Assembly (NCBI GenBank): GCA_016195085.1
Contig: JACQAG010000083.1
Coordinates: 1 to 57,380 of the forward strand
Source: Pseudomonadota bacterium
GTDB lineage: Bacteria > Pseudomonadota > Alphaproteobacteria > SHVZ01
Direction: 5' to 3'
Length of the DNA: 57,380 nucleotides
Positions 28,205 through 36,930 of this stretch are shown here, piece after piece. The notes under the pieces were generated by a model. The model saw nothing but the letters and a program-made list of their open reading frames with translations. It searched no databases and was not told the DNA's origin. Made by a program: the position numbers and the translations under genes. The stretch's first letter is position 1. Every line of letters starts with the position of its first letter.

Positions 28205-29296
28205 ATGAAAAGAAGAGCGTTCATTTCCCGTGCGGGACTGACGATCGCCGGCGCCGCCTTGGCAACGCCGGCCTTGGCGCAGGGCAAAGTGGAATGGCGG
28301 ATGGCGACCGCCTGGCCGCGCGCCGCCGCCGACCTCATGGGCGGTGCCGAGCGCATGGCGCAGCGCGTCGGCCAAATGTCGGACGGCCGGCTCTCGGTCA
28401 AGGTGCTGGCCGCGGGCGAGCTGGTCCCGGAAGGGCAAATCTTCGATGCCGTCTCCCAGGGCATGGCCGAGCTCGGCCATGACATTGCCCACGACCATCT
28501 GACGAAGACGGTTGGCTGCGCCTTCTTCGCCTCGGTTCCCTTCGGTCTGACGGCCGAGGAGACCAGCGCCTGGATCGTCCATGGCGACGGTCAGGTGCTT
28601 TGGGATGAGCTTTATGCCGCCTTCAATCTGAAGCCGTTTATCGCCGGCAACCTCGGTCCGCGCCCGTTCGGGTGGTTTCGCCGCGAGATCAAGTCTTCAG
28701 CCGAGCTGAAGGGGCTCAAGATCCGCATGCCGGGCTGGGGTGGGCGCATGCTGGCCGGGCTCGGCGCCAACCCAGTCAACACGCCCATGGCGGAGATCGT
28801 CGGCGCCTTGAAGTCGGGCGCCATCGACGCCGCCAGCTGGTCGGGGCTCAATGGCGATCTGGCGCTCGGCCTCGCCGAGGCGACCAGGATCTGCTACCTG
28901 CCGGGCGTGCAGGCGCCCGGCACCGCGCTCGAGCTCGTTGCCAACAAGCAGAAATGGGATTCTCTCGCCGCCGACCTCAAGGCCATCCTGCGCGCCGCCG
29001 CCCAAGCCGGCCATGACGACATCCAGGCCGAGCAGACCATGCTCTCCAGCAACGCCTTGCAGCTCTTGAAGGCCGGGCAGCGGGTGCGCTTTCTGCGGCT
29101 GTCGAACGAGTTCCTGGCCGGCCTCGGCGAAGCGGCGAACGCGCTCCTCGTGCAAGAGCGCGACAAGGCGGATCCGACGACGAAGCGCATCTTCGCCTCC
29201 TACCTCAAGGCGCGCGGCCGATTGGCTCCATACGAGCGGGCGCTGGCCGAGGCCTATTCCGCCGCTCGCGCCGCGAACGCCAAATATCCGGCTTGA
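28205..29296 (+). CDS. TRAP transporter solute-binding subunit, DctP/TakP family (receptor 1)
   Basis: 363 residues with a Tat-like signal (KRRAFISRAGLTIAGAA, cleavage after PALAQ near residue 26). The mature protein starts VEWRMATAWPRAAADLMGGA, and contains AAGELVPEGQIFDAVSQGMA and LKGLKIRMPGWGGRMLAGLG, the periplasmic binding fold of TakP-type TRAP receptors for oxo- or hydroxy-acids. It heads a rightward operon with the small and large membrane subunits. It is clearly diverged from the second receptor encoded at 31917-33014. The ligand cannot be read from the sequence. Confidence 0.9.
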   Translation: MKRRAFISRAGLTIAGAALATPALAQGKVEWRMATAWPRAAADLMGGAERMAQRVGQMSDGRLSVKVLAAGELVPEGQIFDAVSQGMAELGHDIAHDHLTKTVGCAFFASVPFGLTAEETSAWIVHGDGQVLWDELYAAFNLKPFIAGNLGPRPFGWFRREIKSSAELKGLKIRMPGWGGRMLAGLGANPVNTPMAEIVGALKSGAIDAASWSGLNGDLALGLAEATRICYLPGVQAPGTALELVANKQKWDSLAADLKAILRAAAQAGHDDIQAEQTMLSSNALQLLKAGQRVRFLRLSNEFLAGLGEAANALLVQERDKADPTTKRIFASYLKARGRLAPYERALAEAYSAARAANAKYPA

Positions 29297-29489
29297 CGTC
29301 GGCAGCGGCTATAAAATGCGCAGCGTCGCGCGGGCGGCTTCCATGCCTAAACGACTGTTGCCGTTCGGCCATCGGCGCGACGGGATGCTTCCCAATTTTT
29401 CCCGTAACGGTTAAGACACCCGCAAAGGCCGCCCAAGCGCGGTCGTGGGGCCGGACGCCAATCCGACTTGCCGAGGGGGAGGCCGCATC

Positions 29490-30056
29490 TTGACGTTTCT
29501 TTTACGCGTGAGCCGTCTCATCGACGGCCTCAATGAGCGCGTGGGCCATAGCGTCTACTGGCTCATCCTGGTGGCGGTGCTGGTGAGCTCCGGCAACGCC
29601 ATGGTCCGCTACACCCTGGATCGGAGCTCGAACGGCTGGCTCGAGATCCAGTGGTACCTGTTTTCCGCGGTGTTCCTGCTGGGGGCCGGCTACACGCTGC
29701 TCCGCAACGAGCATGTGCGCATCGACGTCGTCGCCAGCCGCCTCACCGAGCGCGGCCAGGCATGGCTGGACATCTTTGGCGGACTGTTCTTCCTCCTGCC
29801 GATGGCGATTATCATCGGCTGGCTGGCCTGGCCGGTCTTCATCGAATCCGTGGTGAGGAACGAGCAGTCGAGCGATGCCGGCGGGCTCATCCGCTGGCCG
29901 GTCAAGCTGCTCATTCCGGCCGGATTTCTGCTGCTCGCCCTGCAGGGCGTCTCGGAAATCATCAAGCGGATCGCCTTCCTGAAAGGCCTCATCCCGAACC
30001 CCGGCCGCAGGCACCAGCATGCCGATGTGGCGCCGGCGGCAGGAGAAGCCGGATGA
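29490..30056 (+). CDS. TRAP transporter small membrane subunit (DctQ)
   Basis: 188 residues from a TTG at 29490, with GAGGGGGAGG ending 7 bases upstream. Upstream in-frame codons from 29445 lack such a site. Four membrane helices are visible: about residues 20-38 (VYWLILVAVLVSSGNAMVRY), 50-68, 90-112 and 140-160, with the family motif WLEIQWYLFSAVFLLGAGYT. It pairs with the large DctM subunit in the inner membrane. The stop overlaps the DctM start by 4 bases (ATGA). Confidence 0.9.
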   Translation: MTFLLRVSRLIDGLNERVGHSVYWLILVAVLVSSGNAMVRYTLDRSSNGWLEIQWYLFSAVFLLGAGYTLLRNEHVRIDVVASRLTERGQAWLDIFGGLFFLLPMAIIIGWLAWPVFIESVVRNEQSSDAGGLIRWPVKLLIPAGFLLLALQGVSEIIKRIAFLKGLIPNPGRRHQHADVAPAAGEAG

Positions 30057-31501
30057 CCCAGCTTCTCATCGACAATATGGGCCCGCTCATGTTCGCGGCG
30101 CTCGTGGTCTTCCTGCTGCTGGGCTACCCCGTCGCCTTCTCGCTGGCCGCCAACGGCCTCCTCTTCGGCCTCATCGCCATCGAGCTTGGCGTGCTCAATA
30201 CCGAATTGCTGCAGGCCTTGCCCCAGCGCGTCTTCGGCATCATGCGCAACGACACGCTGCTGGCGATTCCGTTCTTCACCTTCATGGGCCTGATCCTCGA
30301 GCGCAGCGGCATGGCCGAGGATCTGCTCGACACCATCGGCCAATTGTTCGGAACGCTCCGGGGCGGGCTTGCCTATGCGGTGATCTTCGTCGGCGCGTTG
30401 CTGGCGGCGACCACCGGCGTCGTCGCCGCCTCGGTCATCTCCATGGGATTGATCTCGCTGCCGATCATGCTGCGCTATGGCTATGACCGGCGGGTGGCGG
30501 CCGGCGTCATCGCCGCGTCGGGCACGCTGGCGCAAATCATTCCGCCGAGCCTGGTCTTGATCGTCATGGCCGACCAGCTCGGCCGGTCCGTGGGCGACAT
30601 GTACCAGGGCGCCTTTGCGCCTGGCATCCTGTTGGCGGTGCTCTACGCGGGCTTCATCTTCATCGTGACGATGGTGCGGCCGACCTATGTGCCGGCCTTG
30701 CCGCCCGAGGCGCGCAGCCTCAGGGGCATGAAGCTTCTCGCCCGCGTGGTGTTCTCCTTGATGCCGCCGCTCATCCTGATCTTCCTGGTGCTGGGCACGA
30801 TCTTCCTCGGCGTGGCGACGCCGACCGAAGGCGGCGCCATGGGTGCGACCGGCGCGCTCATCCTCGCGCTGATCAACCGCCGCTTGGATTGGCCGCTGCT
30901 CCACCAAGCGATGGACACCACCGCGAAGCTGTCCTCCTTCGTCATCTTCATCCTCATCGGCTCGACCGTGTTCAGCCTGGTGTTCCGCGGCGTCAACGGC
31001 GATCTCTGGGTCGAATCGCTGCTCTTGGGCCTGCCCGGCGGCCAGGTCGGCTTCCTCATCGTCGTCAACATCATGGTGTTCGTGCTCGCCTTCTTCCTCG
31101 ATTTCTTCGAGCTGTCCTTCATCGTCGTGCCGCTCCTCGGCCCGGTCGCGGAGAAGCTCGGCATCGACCTCATCTGGTTCGGCGTTCTGCTCGGCGTCAA
31201 CATGCAGACCTCATTCATGCATCCGCCCTTCGGCTTCGCCTTGTTCTATCTGCGCAGCGTGGCGCCGGCTTCGAACTTCCTCGACCGCGTCACCGGCAAG
31301 CTCACCCAACCCGTCACCACCGGCCAGATCTATTGGGGCTCGGTGCCGTTCGTGGGGATCCAGCTCATCATGGTGACGATGGTGATCGCATTCCCGGGGC
31401 TGGTGCTGAGCGCGCTCGACCGCACCGTCAACGATCCGAGCAAGATCGAGATCATCCTGCCGCCCTCGGAGGACTCCGACGCACCGGTCGAGTTCAAATA
31501 G
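30053..31501 (+). CDS. TRAP transporter large membrane subunit (DctM)
   Basis: 482 residues with about 12 hydrophobic segments. Family marks include GYPVAFSLAANGLLFGLIAI, IPFFTFMGLILERSGMAEDL, AYAVIFVGALLAATTGVVAA, SGTLAQIIPPSLVLIVMADQ and GVATPTEGGAMGATGAL. This is the sodium-driven ion-transporter (IT) superfamily channel that imports the acid delivered by the receptor. The ATG at 30053 overlaps the small-subunit stop. Longer in-frame codons upstream read through the DctQ gene in the wrong frame and are rejected. Confidence 0.93.
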   Translation: MTQLLIDNMGPLMFAALVVFLLLGYPVAFSLAANGLLFGLIAIELGVLNTELLQALPQRVFGIMRNDTLLAIPFFTFMGLILERSGMAEDLLDTIGQLFGTLRGGLAYAVIFVGALLAATTGVVAASVISMGLISLPIMLRYGYDRRVAAGVIAASGTLAQIIPPSLVLIVMADQLGRSVGDMYQGAFAPGILLAVLYAGFIFIVTMVRPTYVPALPPEARSLRGMKLLARVVFSLMPPLILIFLVLGTIFLGVATPTEGGAMGATGALILALINRRLDWPLLHQAMDTTAKLSSFVIFILIGSTVFSLVFRGVNGDLWVESLLLGLPGGQVGFLIVVNIMVFVLAFFLDFFELSFIVVPLLGPVAEKLGIDLIWFGVLLGVNMQTSFMHPPFGFALFYLRSVAPASNFLDRVTGKLTQPVTTGQIYWGSVPFVGIQLIMVTMVIAFPGLVLSALDRTVNDPSKIEIILPPSEDSDAPVEFK

Positions 31502-31571
31502 GTGGCACGCACCGTTTGGGCGCGGCGGAGATTTGGGCGGACAGGCGGCTAGGGTCGAACTATGATGACGC

Positions 31572-31778
31572 ATGACCGGCGAAACGGAAAATATTGTCCT
31601 CGAGCACCTGCGCCACATCCGCAGCACTGTCGACCGGCTGGCGGATGATATGCGGGAAGTCAAGGAGCGGCTCGGAATTCTGGAGCATCAATACGCCAGC
31701 ATCTCCACGCGGCTCGACCGGATGGACGAGCGCGTTACCCGCATCGAGAGCCGTCTAGGATTGGTCAGCGCAATCTAG
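31572..31778 (+). CDS. small coiled-coil protein of unknown function
   Basis: 68 residues, nearly all a predicted amphipathic helix with heptad spacing: IVLEHLRHIRSTVDRLADDM, then REVKERLGILEHQYASISTR and LDRMDERVTRIESRL. Small proteins of this pattern are widespread in alphaproteobacteria, without a known function. It follows the DctM gene by 70 bases. It could be part of the TRAP operon or have its own promoter. Codon usage matches its neighbours, which supports a real gene. Confidence 0.7.
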   Translation: MTGETENIVLEHLRHIRSTVDRLADDMREVKERLGILEHQYASISTRLDRMDERVTRIESRLGLVSAI

Positions 31779-31860
31779 CGACCTTCTCTTAGGCTGCGAT
31801 CGCCTCCCCCTCCGCTCCTCCGTCGAGGAGAGAGTGGGGTGCTGAACGGTGACCACGAGA

Positions 31861-31900
31861 CGCAAAGGCCCCGCCTTCACGGCGGGGCCTCGCATTTGCG
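31861..31900 (-). terminator. strong hairpin downstream of TRAP receptor 2
   Basis: AGGCCCCGCC (31866-31875) and GGCGGGGCCT (31881-31890) form a perfect 10-base stem with loop TTCAC. The flanks CGCAAA and TTTGCG extend it to 31861-31900. On the minus strand it lies 17 bases after the receptor stop and is followed by a short T-run, as in an intrinsic terminator. It may work in both directions, since a rightward gene ends upstream of it. Confidence 0.7.
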
Positions 31901-31916
31901 AGCCTTAGACCGCGGC

Positions 31917-33014
31917 TCAGGACTTCCTCTGCGCCGCCTTGGTGTACATGAAGTTGTCGAAGGTCTGCTCGGCGACGCGGAACCACAGATGCTCCTCGTC
32001 GCGGAACGGACGCCAGGAGTCGAACACCTTCTTGAACTTCGGGTTCTTCTTAATTTCCTCGTCGTAGAGCTCGTAAGCCGCCTTATAGGAGGCCTCCATG
32101 ATCTCGCGCGGGAACGGTCTGACCTGCACGCCGTTGGCGACCAGCCGGCGCAGCGCCGCCGGATTCTGCGTGTCGTATTTCGCGACCGTCCAGTTATAGG
32201 CCTCGGCGCAAGCCGCCGTCAGGATCGCCTGGTAGGTCTTCGGCAGCGACTCCCAGGCGGCGATGTTGATGTAGGCGCTGAGCTGGGCGTTACCCTCCCA
32301 CCAGCCGGGGTAATAGTAGTTCTTGGCGACCTTGTAGAAACCGAGCTTCTCGTCGTCATAGGGGCCGACCCACTCGGCGGCATCGATGGTGCCCTTCTCC
32401 AGGGCGGGATAGATGTCGCCGCCGCCGATCACCTGCGGCACCATACCGAGCTTGGCGATGACGCTGCCGGCCCAGCCGCCCATGCGCATCTTGAGCCCCT
32501 TTAGGTCCTCGACCGTCTTCAGCTCCTTGCGGAACCAGCCGCCCATCTGCGCGCCGGTCTGCCCGGCGGGAATGTTGTAGATGTTGTAGTCCTTGTAGAA
32601 CTCGCGCAAGAGCTCGGTGCCGCCGCCATGCCGCATCCAGGCATTCTGCTGACGAGCGTTGAGCCCGAAGGGGACCGTGCAGTCGAAGACGAAGGTCGGG
32701 TCCTTGCCGACGTAGTAGTAGGAGGCGGTGTGGCCCATCTCCACCGTGGCGTTCTGCACCGCATCCAGCACCTGGAGGGCCGGCACGATCTCGCCTCCGG
32801 CGAAGACGCGGATCTGGAACTTGTTGTCGGTCGCTTCGGCGACGATCTTCGCCAGGTACTCCGCACCGCCAAAGATCGTGTCGAGGCTCTTCGGCCAGCT
32901 CGCGGCCATGCGCCATTTGATCTCGGGCTGGGTCTGCGCAATCGCCGGCGCCGCCAGCGTGCCGGCGGCGGCGACCCCGAGGCCGGCCGTGGTCAAGAAC
33001 TTACGTCGCTCCAT
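31917..33014 (-). CDS. TRAP transporter solute-binding subunit, TakP family (receptor 2)
   Basis: 365 residues from ATG 33014. The Tat signal is clear (MERRKFLTTAGLGVAAAGTL, cleavage after PAIAQ near residue 27). The mature protein reads IKWRMAASWPKSLDTIFGGA, VFAGGEIVPALQVLDAVQNA, FDCTVPFGLNARQQNAW and GLKMRMGGWAGSVIAKLG, all typical of TakP-like receptors that bind alpha-keto acids or lactate with a cation. It points toward the receptor-1/QM operon and may share its membrane subunits, since no other QM genes are visible. Confidence 0.92.
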   Translation of the reverse strand: MERRKFLTTAGLGVAAAGTLAAPAIAQTQPEIKWRMAASWPKSLDTIFGGAEYLAKIVAEATDNKFQIRVFAGGEIVPALQVLDAVQNATVEMGHTASYYYVGKDPTFVFDCTVPFGLNARQQNAWMRHGGGTELLREFYKDYNIYNIPAGQTGAQMGGWFRKELKTVEDLKGLKMRMGGWAGSVIAKLGMVPQVIGGGDIYPALEKGTIDAAEWVGPYDDEKLGFYKVAKNYYYPGWWEGNAQLSAYINIAAWESLPKTYQAILTAACAEAYNWTVAKYDTQNPAALRRLVANGVQVRPFPREIMEASYKAAYELYDEEIKKNPKFKKVFDSWRPFRDEEHLWFRVAEQTFDNFMYTKAAQRKS

Positions 33015-33163
33015 GGATGAATCCTCCGAGAGTTGTGGCTTCCTTAATTGGTCCGGTCCGCCCGGCCGTGGGTCGACTCTGAGCCCAGGCAGGCGATAAT
33101 ACACGACCCGGATTGCCTGTGTAGCCGGTGCGAAACGGCGCGCAGTCGAACTCCACGATGGCT

Positions 33164-33270
33164 GCATGCCCCCACCCCGACCCTCCCCCAGCAAGCTGGA
33201 GGAGGGAGATACGATCGGCCTTTCTTCCCTCCCCCGCGGATGGCGGGGGAGGGCCAGGGTGGGGGCATGC
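33164..33270. repeat. long GC-rich palindromic repeat, family A
   Basis: The left arm begins GCATGCCCCCACCCC at 33164, and the right arm ends GGTGGGGGCATGC at 33270. The arms pair over roughly 26 bases with a few mismatches, and a nested pair lies inside. It is the second full member of the family first seen at 8283-8388. It sits between the parC stop and the start of TRAP receptor 2. Confidence 0.7.
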
Positions 33271-33278
33271 GGCGTTGA

Positions 33279-35504
33279 TTAGCTGAAGCGGTTGTTGCGC
33301 GGGAATCCGTTGGGCGGCATTCGACCCGACTGGCCGCGACGCCCGAGCCAGGAGGCGAGATCGGTCTCGGTGCGAACCCGTCCGCCGGCGAGCCGCCAGG
33401 TGAGGCCGTCCGTCAATTTGAAGACGGTGGCATCGCTGAGGCCGCCATCCTTATAGCGCTGGAGGGTGATGCCGCGGCCCCGCGCCATGACCGGCAATTC
33501 CGCCAATGGAATGACCAGGAGCTTGCGGTTCTCGCCGACCAGCGCGGCATGATCGCCCGCGACCCGCGCGATGGCCGCGAGCTTGGTCCCCTCGGCCAAC
33601 GTCATCACCTGCTTGCCGGCGCGCGTCGAGGCCACCACATCGGCTTCCGCCACCACGAATCCGCGCCCGTCGCCGGAAGCGACCAAGAGCTGCCCATCGG
33701 GGCGATGCACCAGGAGGCGGATGATCTCCTGGTCGTTGGGCAGGTCGATCATCAAGCGCAGGGGTTCGCCATGGCCGCGCCCCCGCGACAGCTTGTCGAC
33801 CCCGATCGTATAGAAGCGGCCATTGCTCGCGGCCACCAGGAGCTTGTCAGTGGTCTCCGCGTGCAAGAAGAACCGGCTCTCATCGCCTTCCTTGAACTTG
33901 ATCTCGGAGTCGTCGGCGAGGTGGCCCTTGACCGCCCGGATCCAGCCCTTGGCCGAGCACAGCACGGTTACGTCCTCGCGCTCGACCATGGCGTCCAGGG
34001 GAATGTCGACCGCGACCGGCGCATCGGCGATGAGGGTGCGGCGCCGTCCCAAAGGCGACTTCTCGGAGAACTTCTTTTTGACCTCGGCGATCTCCTCGGC
34101 CAATCGCAGCCAGCGCTGCTTCTCGTCCTTGAGCAGGCCGGCCAGATCCTTGCGCTCGGCGGCGAGCTGGCTGTGCTCTTTCTTGATCTCGATCTCCTCC
34201 AGGCGCCTGAGGGAGCGCAGGCGCATGTTGAGGATGGATTCGGCCTGCAAATCGCTGAGCTCGAAGCGGCGCATCAGGATCGGCTTCGGCTCGTCCTCCT
34301 CGCGGATGATCTTGATCACCTTGTCGATGTTGAGATAGGCGACGAGATAGCCCTTCAGGATCTCCAGCCGCCGGTCGATCGCATCGACGCGGTGCTTGGT
34401 GCGGCGCACCAGCACCACATGCCGGTGATCGAGAAACGCCTGCAGCGCTTCCCTGAGGTTCATCACCCTGGGCACGCCGTCGCCATCGAGCACGTTGAGA
34501 TTGAGGGGTATGCGCCCTTCGAGATCCGTCTGCCGGAACAGGGACTCCATCAGATGGTCGGGATCGACGGTGCGGCTCTTCGGCTCCAGGACCAGGCGCA
34601 CCTCGTCGGTCGACTCGTCGCGGACATCGGCGAGCAAGGCCAGCTTCTTCGCCGCCAAGAGCTCGGCGATCTTCTCGATCAGCCGCGACTTCGCCACCTG
34701 ATAGGGAATCTCGGTGACGACGACCTGGTATTGCCCGAAGGCAAGCTTCTCCACGCTCCAGCGCGCGCGCAGGCGGAAGCTGCCGCGCCCGGTCTTGTAG
34801 GCCTCCAGGATCGAGCTTGCCGGCTCCACGAGCACGCCGCCGGTCGGGAAGTCCGGCCCCGGCACCTTGCCGAGCAAGGTCTCGAAGGAGGCGTTCGGGT
34901 GCTTGATCAAATGCAGGAGCGCATCGCAGAGCTCGGCGGCGTTGTGCGGGGGGATCGAGGTCGCCATGCCGACGGCGATGCCCTGGGCGCCGTTGGCGAG
35001 CAGATTGGGAAATGCCGCCGGCAGGACCACCGGCTCCTCGTTCTCGCCGTCATAGGTCTGCCGGAAATCGACGGCATTCTCTTCGATGCCGGCGAGCAGC
35101 ATCTCGGCGACCTGGGTCAGCCGCGACTCGGTGTAGCGCATGGCCGCGGCGTTATCGCCGTCGATGTTGCCGAAATTGCCCTGGCCGTCGACGAGCGGGT
35201 AGCGCTGGGCGAAATCCTGGGCGAGGCGAACCAGGGCCTCGTAGACGGCGACGTCCCCATGGGGATGAAACTTGCCGATGACGTCGCCCACCACGCGGGC
35301 GGATTTCTTGGCGCTGGTGGTGGGCCCGAGGCCAAGCTGGCGCATGGCATAGAGTAGGCGCCGGTGTACCGGCTTCAGGCCGTCGCGCACATCGGGAAGC
35401 GAGCGGGCCATGATGGTGGAGAGGGCATAGGAGAGGTAACGCTCGCTCAGAGCCTCGGCGAGCGGAGTCGCGCGGACCTCTCCGGCGGGGAGTGCGGCGG
35501 ACAT
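33279..35504 (-). CDS. parC: DNA topoisomerase IV subunit A
   Basis: 741 residues. The N-terminal breakage-reunion domain has [20 protein letters not shown] then [18 protein letters not shown]. The catalytic tyrosine is in [16 protein letters not shown] (about residue 127). The [20 protein letters not shown] block is typical of type IIA topoisomerases. The C-terminal beta-pinwheel (about 500-741) is short, as in ParC rather than GyrA, and the GyrA-box is not evident. Paired with ParE (not in the window), it unlinks daughter chromosomes. Confidence 0.92.
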   Translation of the reverse strand: MSAALPAGEVRATPLAEALSERYLSYALSTIMARSLPDVRDGLKPVHRRLLYAMRQLGLGPTTSAKKSARVVGDVIGKFHPHGDVAVYEALVRLAQDFAQRYPLVDGQGNFGNIDGDNAAAMRYTESRLTQVAEMLLAGIEENAVDFRQTYDGENEEPVVLPAAFPNLLANGAQGIAVGMATSIPPHNAAELCDALLHLIKHPNASFETLLGKVPGPDFPTGGVLVEPASSILEAYKTGRGSFRLRARWSVEKLAFGQYQVVVTEIPYQVAKSRLIEKIAELLAAKKLALLADVRDESTDEVRLVLEPKSRTVDPDHLMESLFRQTDLEGRIPLNLNVLDGDGVPRVMNLREALQAFLDHRHVVLVRRTKHRVDAIDRRLEILKGYLVAYLNIDKVIKIIREEDEPKPILMRRFELSDLQAESILNMRLRSLRRLEEIEIKKEHSQLAAERKDLAGLLKDEKQRWLRLAEEIAEVKKKFSEKSPLGRRRTLIADAPVAVDIPLDAMVEREDVTVLCSAKGWIRAVKGHLADDSEIKFKEGDESRFFLHAETTDKLLVAASNGRFYTIGVDKLSRGRGHGEPLRLMIDLPNDQEIIRLLVHRPDGQLLVASGDGRGFVVAEADVVASTRAGKQVMTLAEGTKLAAIARVAGDHAALVGENRKLLVIPLAELPVMARGRGITLQRYKDGGLSDATVFKLTDGLTWRLAGGRVRTETDLASWLGRRGQSGRMPPNGFPRNNRFS

Positions 35505-35514
35505 GGGCTATTCC

Positions 35515-36249
35515 TTACGGGTCGCTAGATATAGTAGAGGTGCTCTGAAATCGGTCAACAAATCGTGTGCGCGCGGCCGGAAGCGGGCGGTGATGCGGGG
35601 CGAGCACGTGCCGCTCGAGGAAATAGCCGGTGAGCGCCAAGCCTTGCGCCACCTCCTCCTTCCCGCCGCCGCCGAGACCGACGAGAAATCCCGGCAGCGT
35701 CAAGAGGCGGTCGCGGAAGGGCTCTCCGGCCAGGAGCGAAACCGCCCGGCCGGTTCTGGGCGAGACGAAGGCGAGCCCCTCTTCCGCGCCGCTCGCCGCG
35801 CACCGGCTGAGATCGAGACCGAAGCCGAGCTCGGACAAGAGCCCCAGCTCCCAGCGCACATAAGCCGCATCCCACACCGGCCCCTCGAAGGCCTCGATCA
35901 GCGCCAGCATGCCGTCGAAGGCCCCGGCATGGGGCTCGCGCTCCGGCAATGCCGTCTCGGCAACCGCGCAGGCGGAGGCGAGGCAAGCAAGCCGCAACGG
36001 ATCGTCAATGAGGCGTGCCGCGGTCCAGGCGACCGGCTCGCAGCTCCAGGAGCCGAGATGCTCGGACAAGCGCCCCCGCCAGATCGCGGCCACCACATTG
36101 CCCGGCTCGTAGAGCGCCCGCGCCTTGCCGGCCCCACCCCTGACCAGACCGGCATGGCGGCCATGCTCGCGGGTCAACAGCGAGACGATGAGGCCGCTCT
36201 CGCCATGAGGGCGCGCCGCCAGCACGATGCCGCGATCGTTCCAGTCCAT
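35515..36249 (-). CDS. recO: DNA repair protein RecO
   Basis: 244 residues from ATG 36249 (a TTG two codons earlier at 36255 is possible). The OB-fold N-terminus reads MDWNDRGIVLAARPHGESGL then VSLLTREHGRHAGLVRGG, the standard RecO start. The rest is the helical C-terminal domain, with cysteines around residues 155-165 where many RecO proteins have a zinc site. It works with RecR and RecF to load RecA on gapped DNA. It ends 10 bases before parC, so the two may be co-transcribed. The recO-parC order near era is familiar from alphaproteobacteria. Confidence 0.92.
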   Translation of the reverse strand: MDWNDRGIVLAARPHGESGLIVSLLTREHGRHAGLVRGGAGKARALYEPGNVVAAIWRGRLSEHLGSWSCEPVAWTAARLIDDPLRLACLASACAVAETALPEREPHAGAFDGMLALIEAFEGPVWDAAYVRWELGLLSELGFGLDLSRCAASGAEEGLAFVSPRTGRAVSLLAGEPFRDRLLTLPGFLVGLGGGGKEEVAQGLALTGYFLERHVLAPHHRPLPAARTRFVDRFQSTSTISSDP

Positions 36250-36289
36250 GTCCAATTCACCCCACGCGGGCGACCGGCCGGCGGTTGGG

Positions 36290-36514
36290 TTAAGCCCGCT
36301 TAGCCTTGCGGGGCTTCACCGGCTCCGACTGTGCGGGGTGTTTCGCCTCGCTCTTGCTGCGGCGAGGGCTCTTCCTAACCCCTGGTACCTTGCTCAGAGG
36401 AATGAACAACTCCGCGTCTTCCCAATCCTTCACCGTGGTTGGCGGCATCGCGTCGGCAAAGGCCTCCTTCGGGAGTGCGCGGATGGCATCGATCAGGGCC
36501 TTACCCTTGGGCAT
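36290..36514 (-). CDS. putative antitoxin partner of the BrnT-like toxin
   Basis: 74 residues when started at the ATG at 36514, which overlaps the toxin stop by 14 bases; ATGs at 36529 and 36550 are also in frame. The product is small and ends in a basic tail (SPRRSKSEAKHPAQ and PVKPRKAKRA). The middle reads MPPTTVKDWEDAELFIPL. I do not see the ribbon-helix-helix of canonical BrnA, so the antitoxin call rests on size, overlap and order (toxin first, antitoxin second, as in brnTA). Confidence 0.5.
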   Translation of the reverse strand: MPKGKALIDAIRALPKEAFADAMPPTTVKDWEDAELFIPLSKVPGVRKSPRRSKSEAKHPAQSEPVKPRKAKRA

Positions 36515-36812
36515 TGCGGATCGCGGCATAGTAGGTGATGGCTTCTTCATCTGTGGCTAGGCGAAGGCTAATGATACGACATTGGTTGTTGCGCGGGGTG
36601 AAAACAATGGCGAGAACCTGGCCGTTGCACTCACCGAGAGCCTGATATCGGGGCTCTCCATAGTCCTTGCGCGCGTCACGTCGCCGCAGCATCGGGCCGC
36701 GGAACGCAATCGTGGCTGCATGGAAGGTGAGCCCTCGATCGTCGAAGGTACTCTGCGATTTAGGTGGGTCCCACACAAACTGGTCGTCACCATAGGCCGC
36801 GTAATAGACCAT
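36501..36812 (-). CDS. BrnT-family ribonuclease toxin
   Basis: 103 residues from ATG 36812; ATGs at 36833 and 36878 extend the same frame. The BrnT pattern is evident: FVWDPPKSQSTFDDRGLTFH (compare F-W-D-x-x-K near the start of BrnT), ATIAFRGPMLRRRDAR, then GECNGQVLAIVFTPRNNQCR and IISLRLATDEEAITYY, which matches the ending RIISARKATxxE of the family. BrnT is a small RelE-like ribonuclease that halts translation until bound by its antitoxin. The unit is less GC-rich than its neighbours, suggesting transfer. Confidence 0.72.
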   Translation of the reverse strand: MVYYAAYGDDQFVWDPPKSQSTFDDRGLTFHAATIAFRGPMLRRRDARKDYGEPRYQALGECNGQVLAIVFTPRNNQCRIISLRLATDEEAITYYAAIRNAQG

Positions 36813-36930
36813 GAAGGGCGGGCGGCGAGGCATCGGGGTTCGCTTATACCTTCGACGGCGCCGGAAGAAGTAAACCACATACCGTCGCGAAGCTTACTGA
36901 CTTCAGCACAACCGCCGGCCGCCCCGCGCC

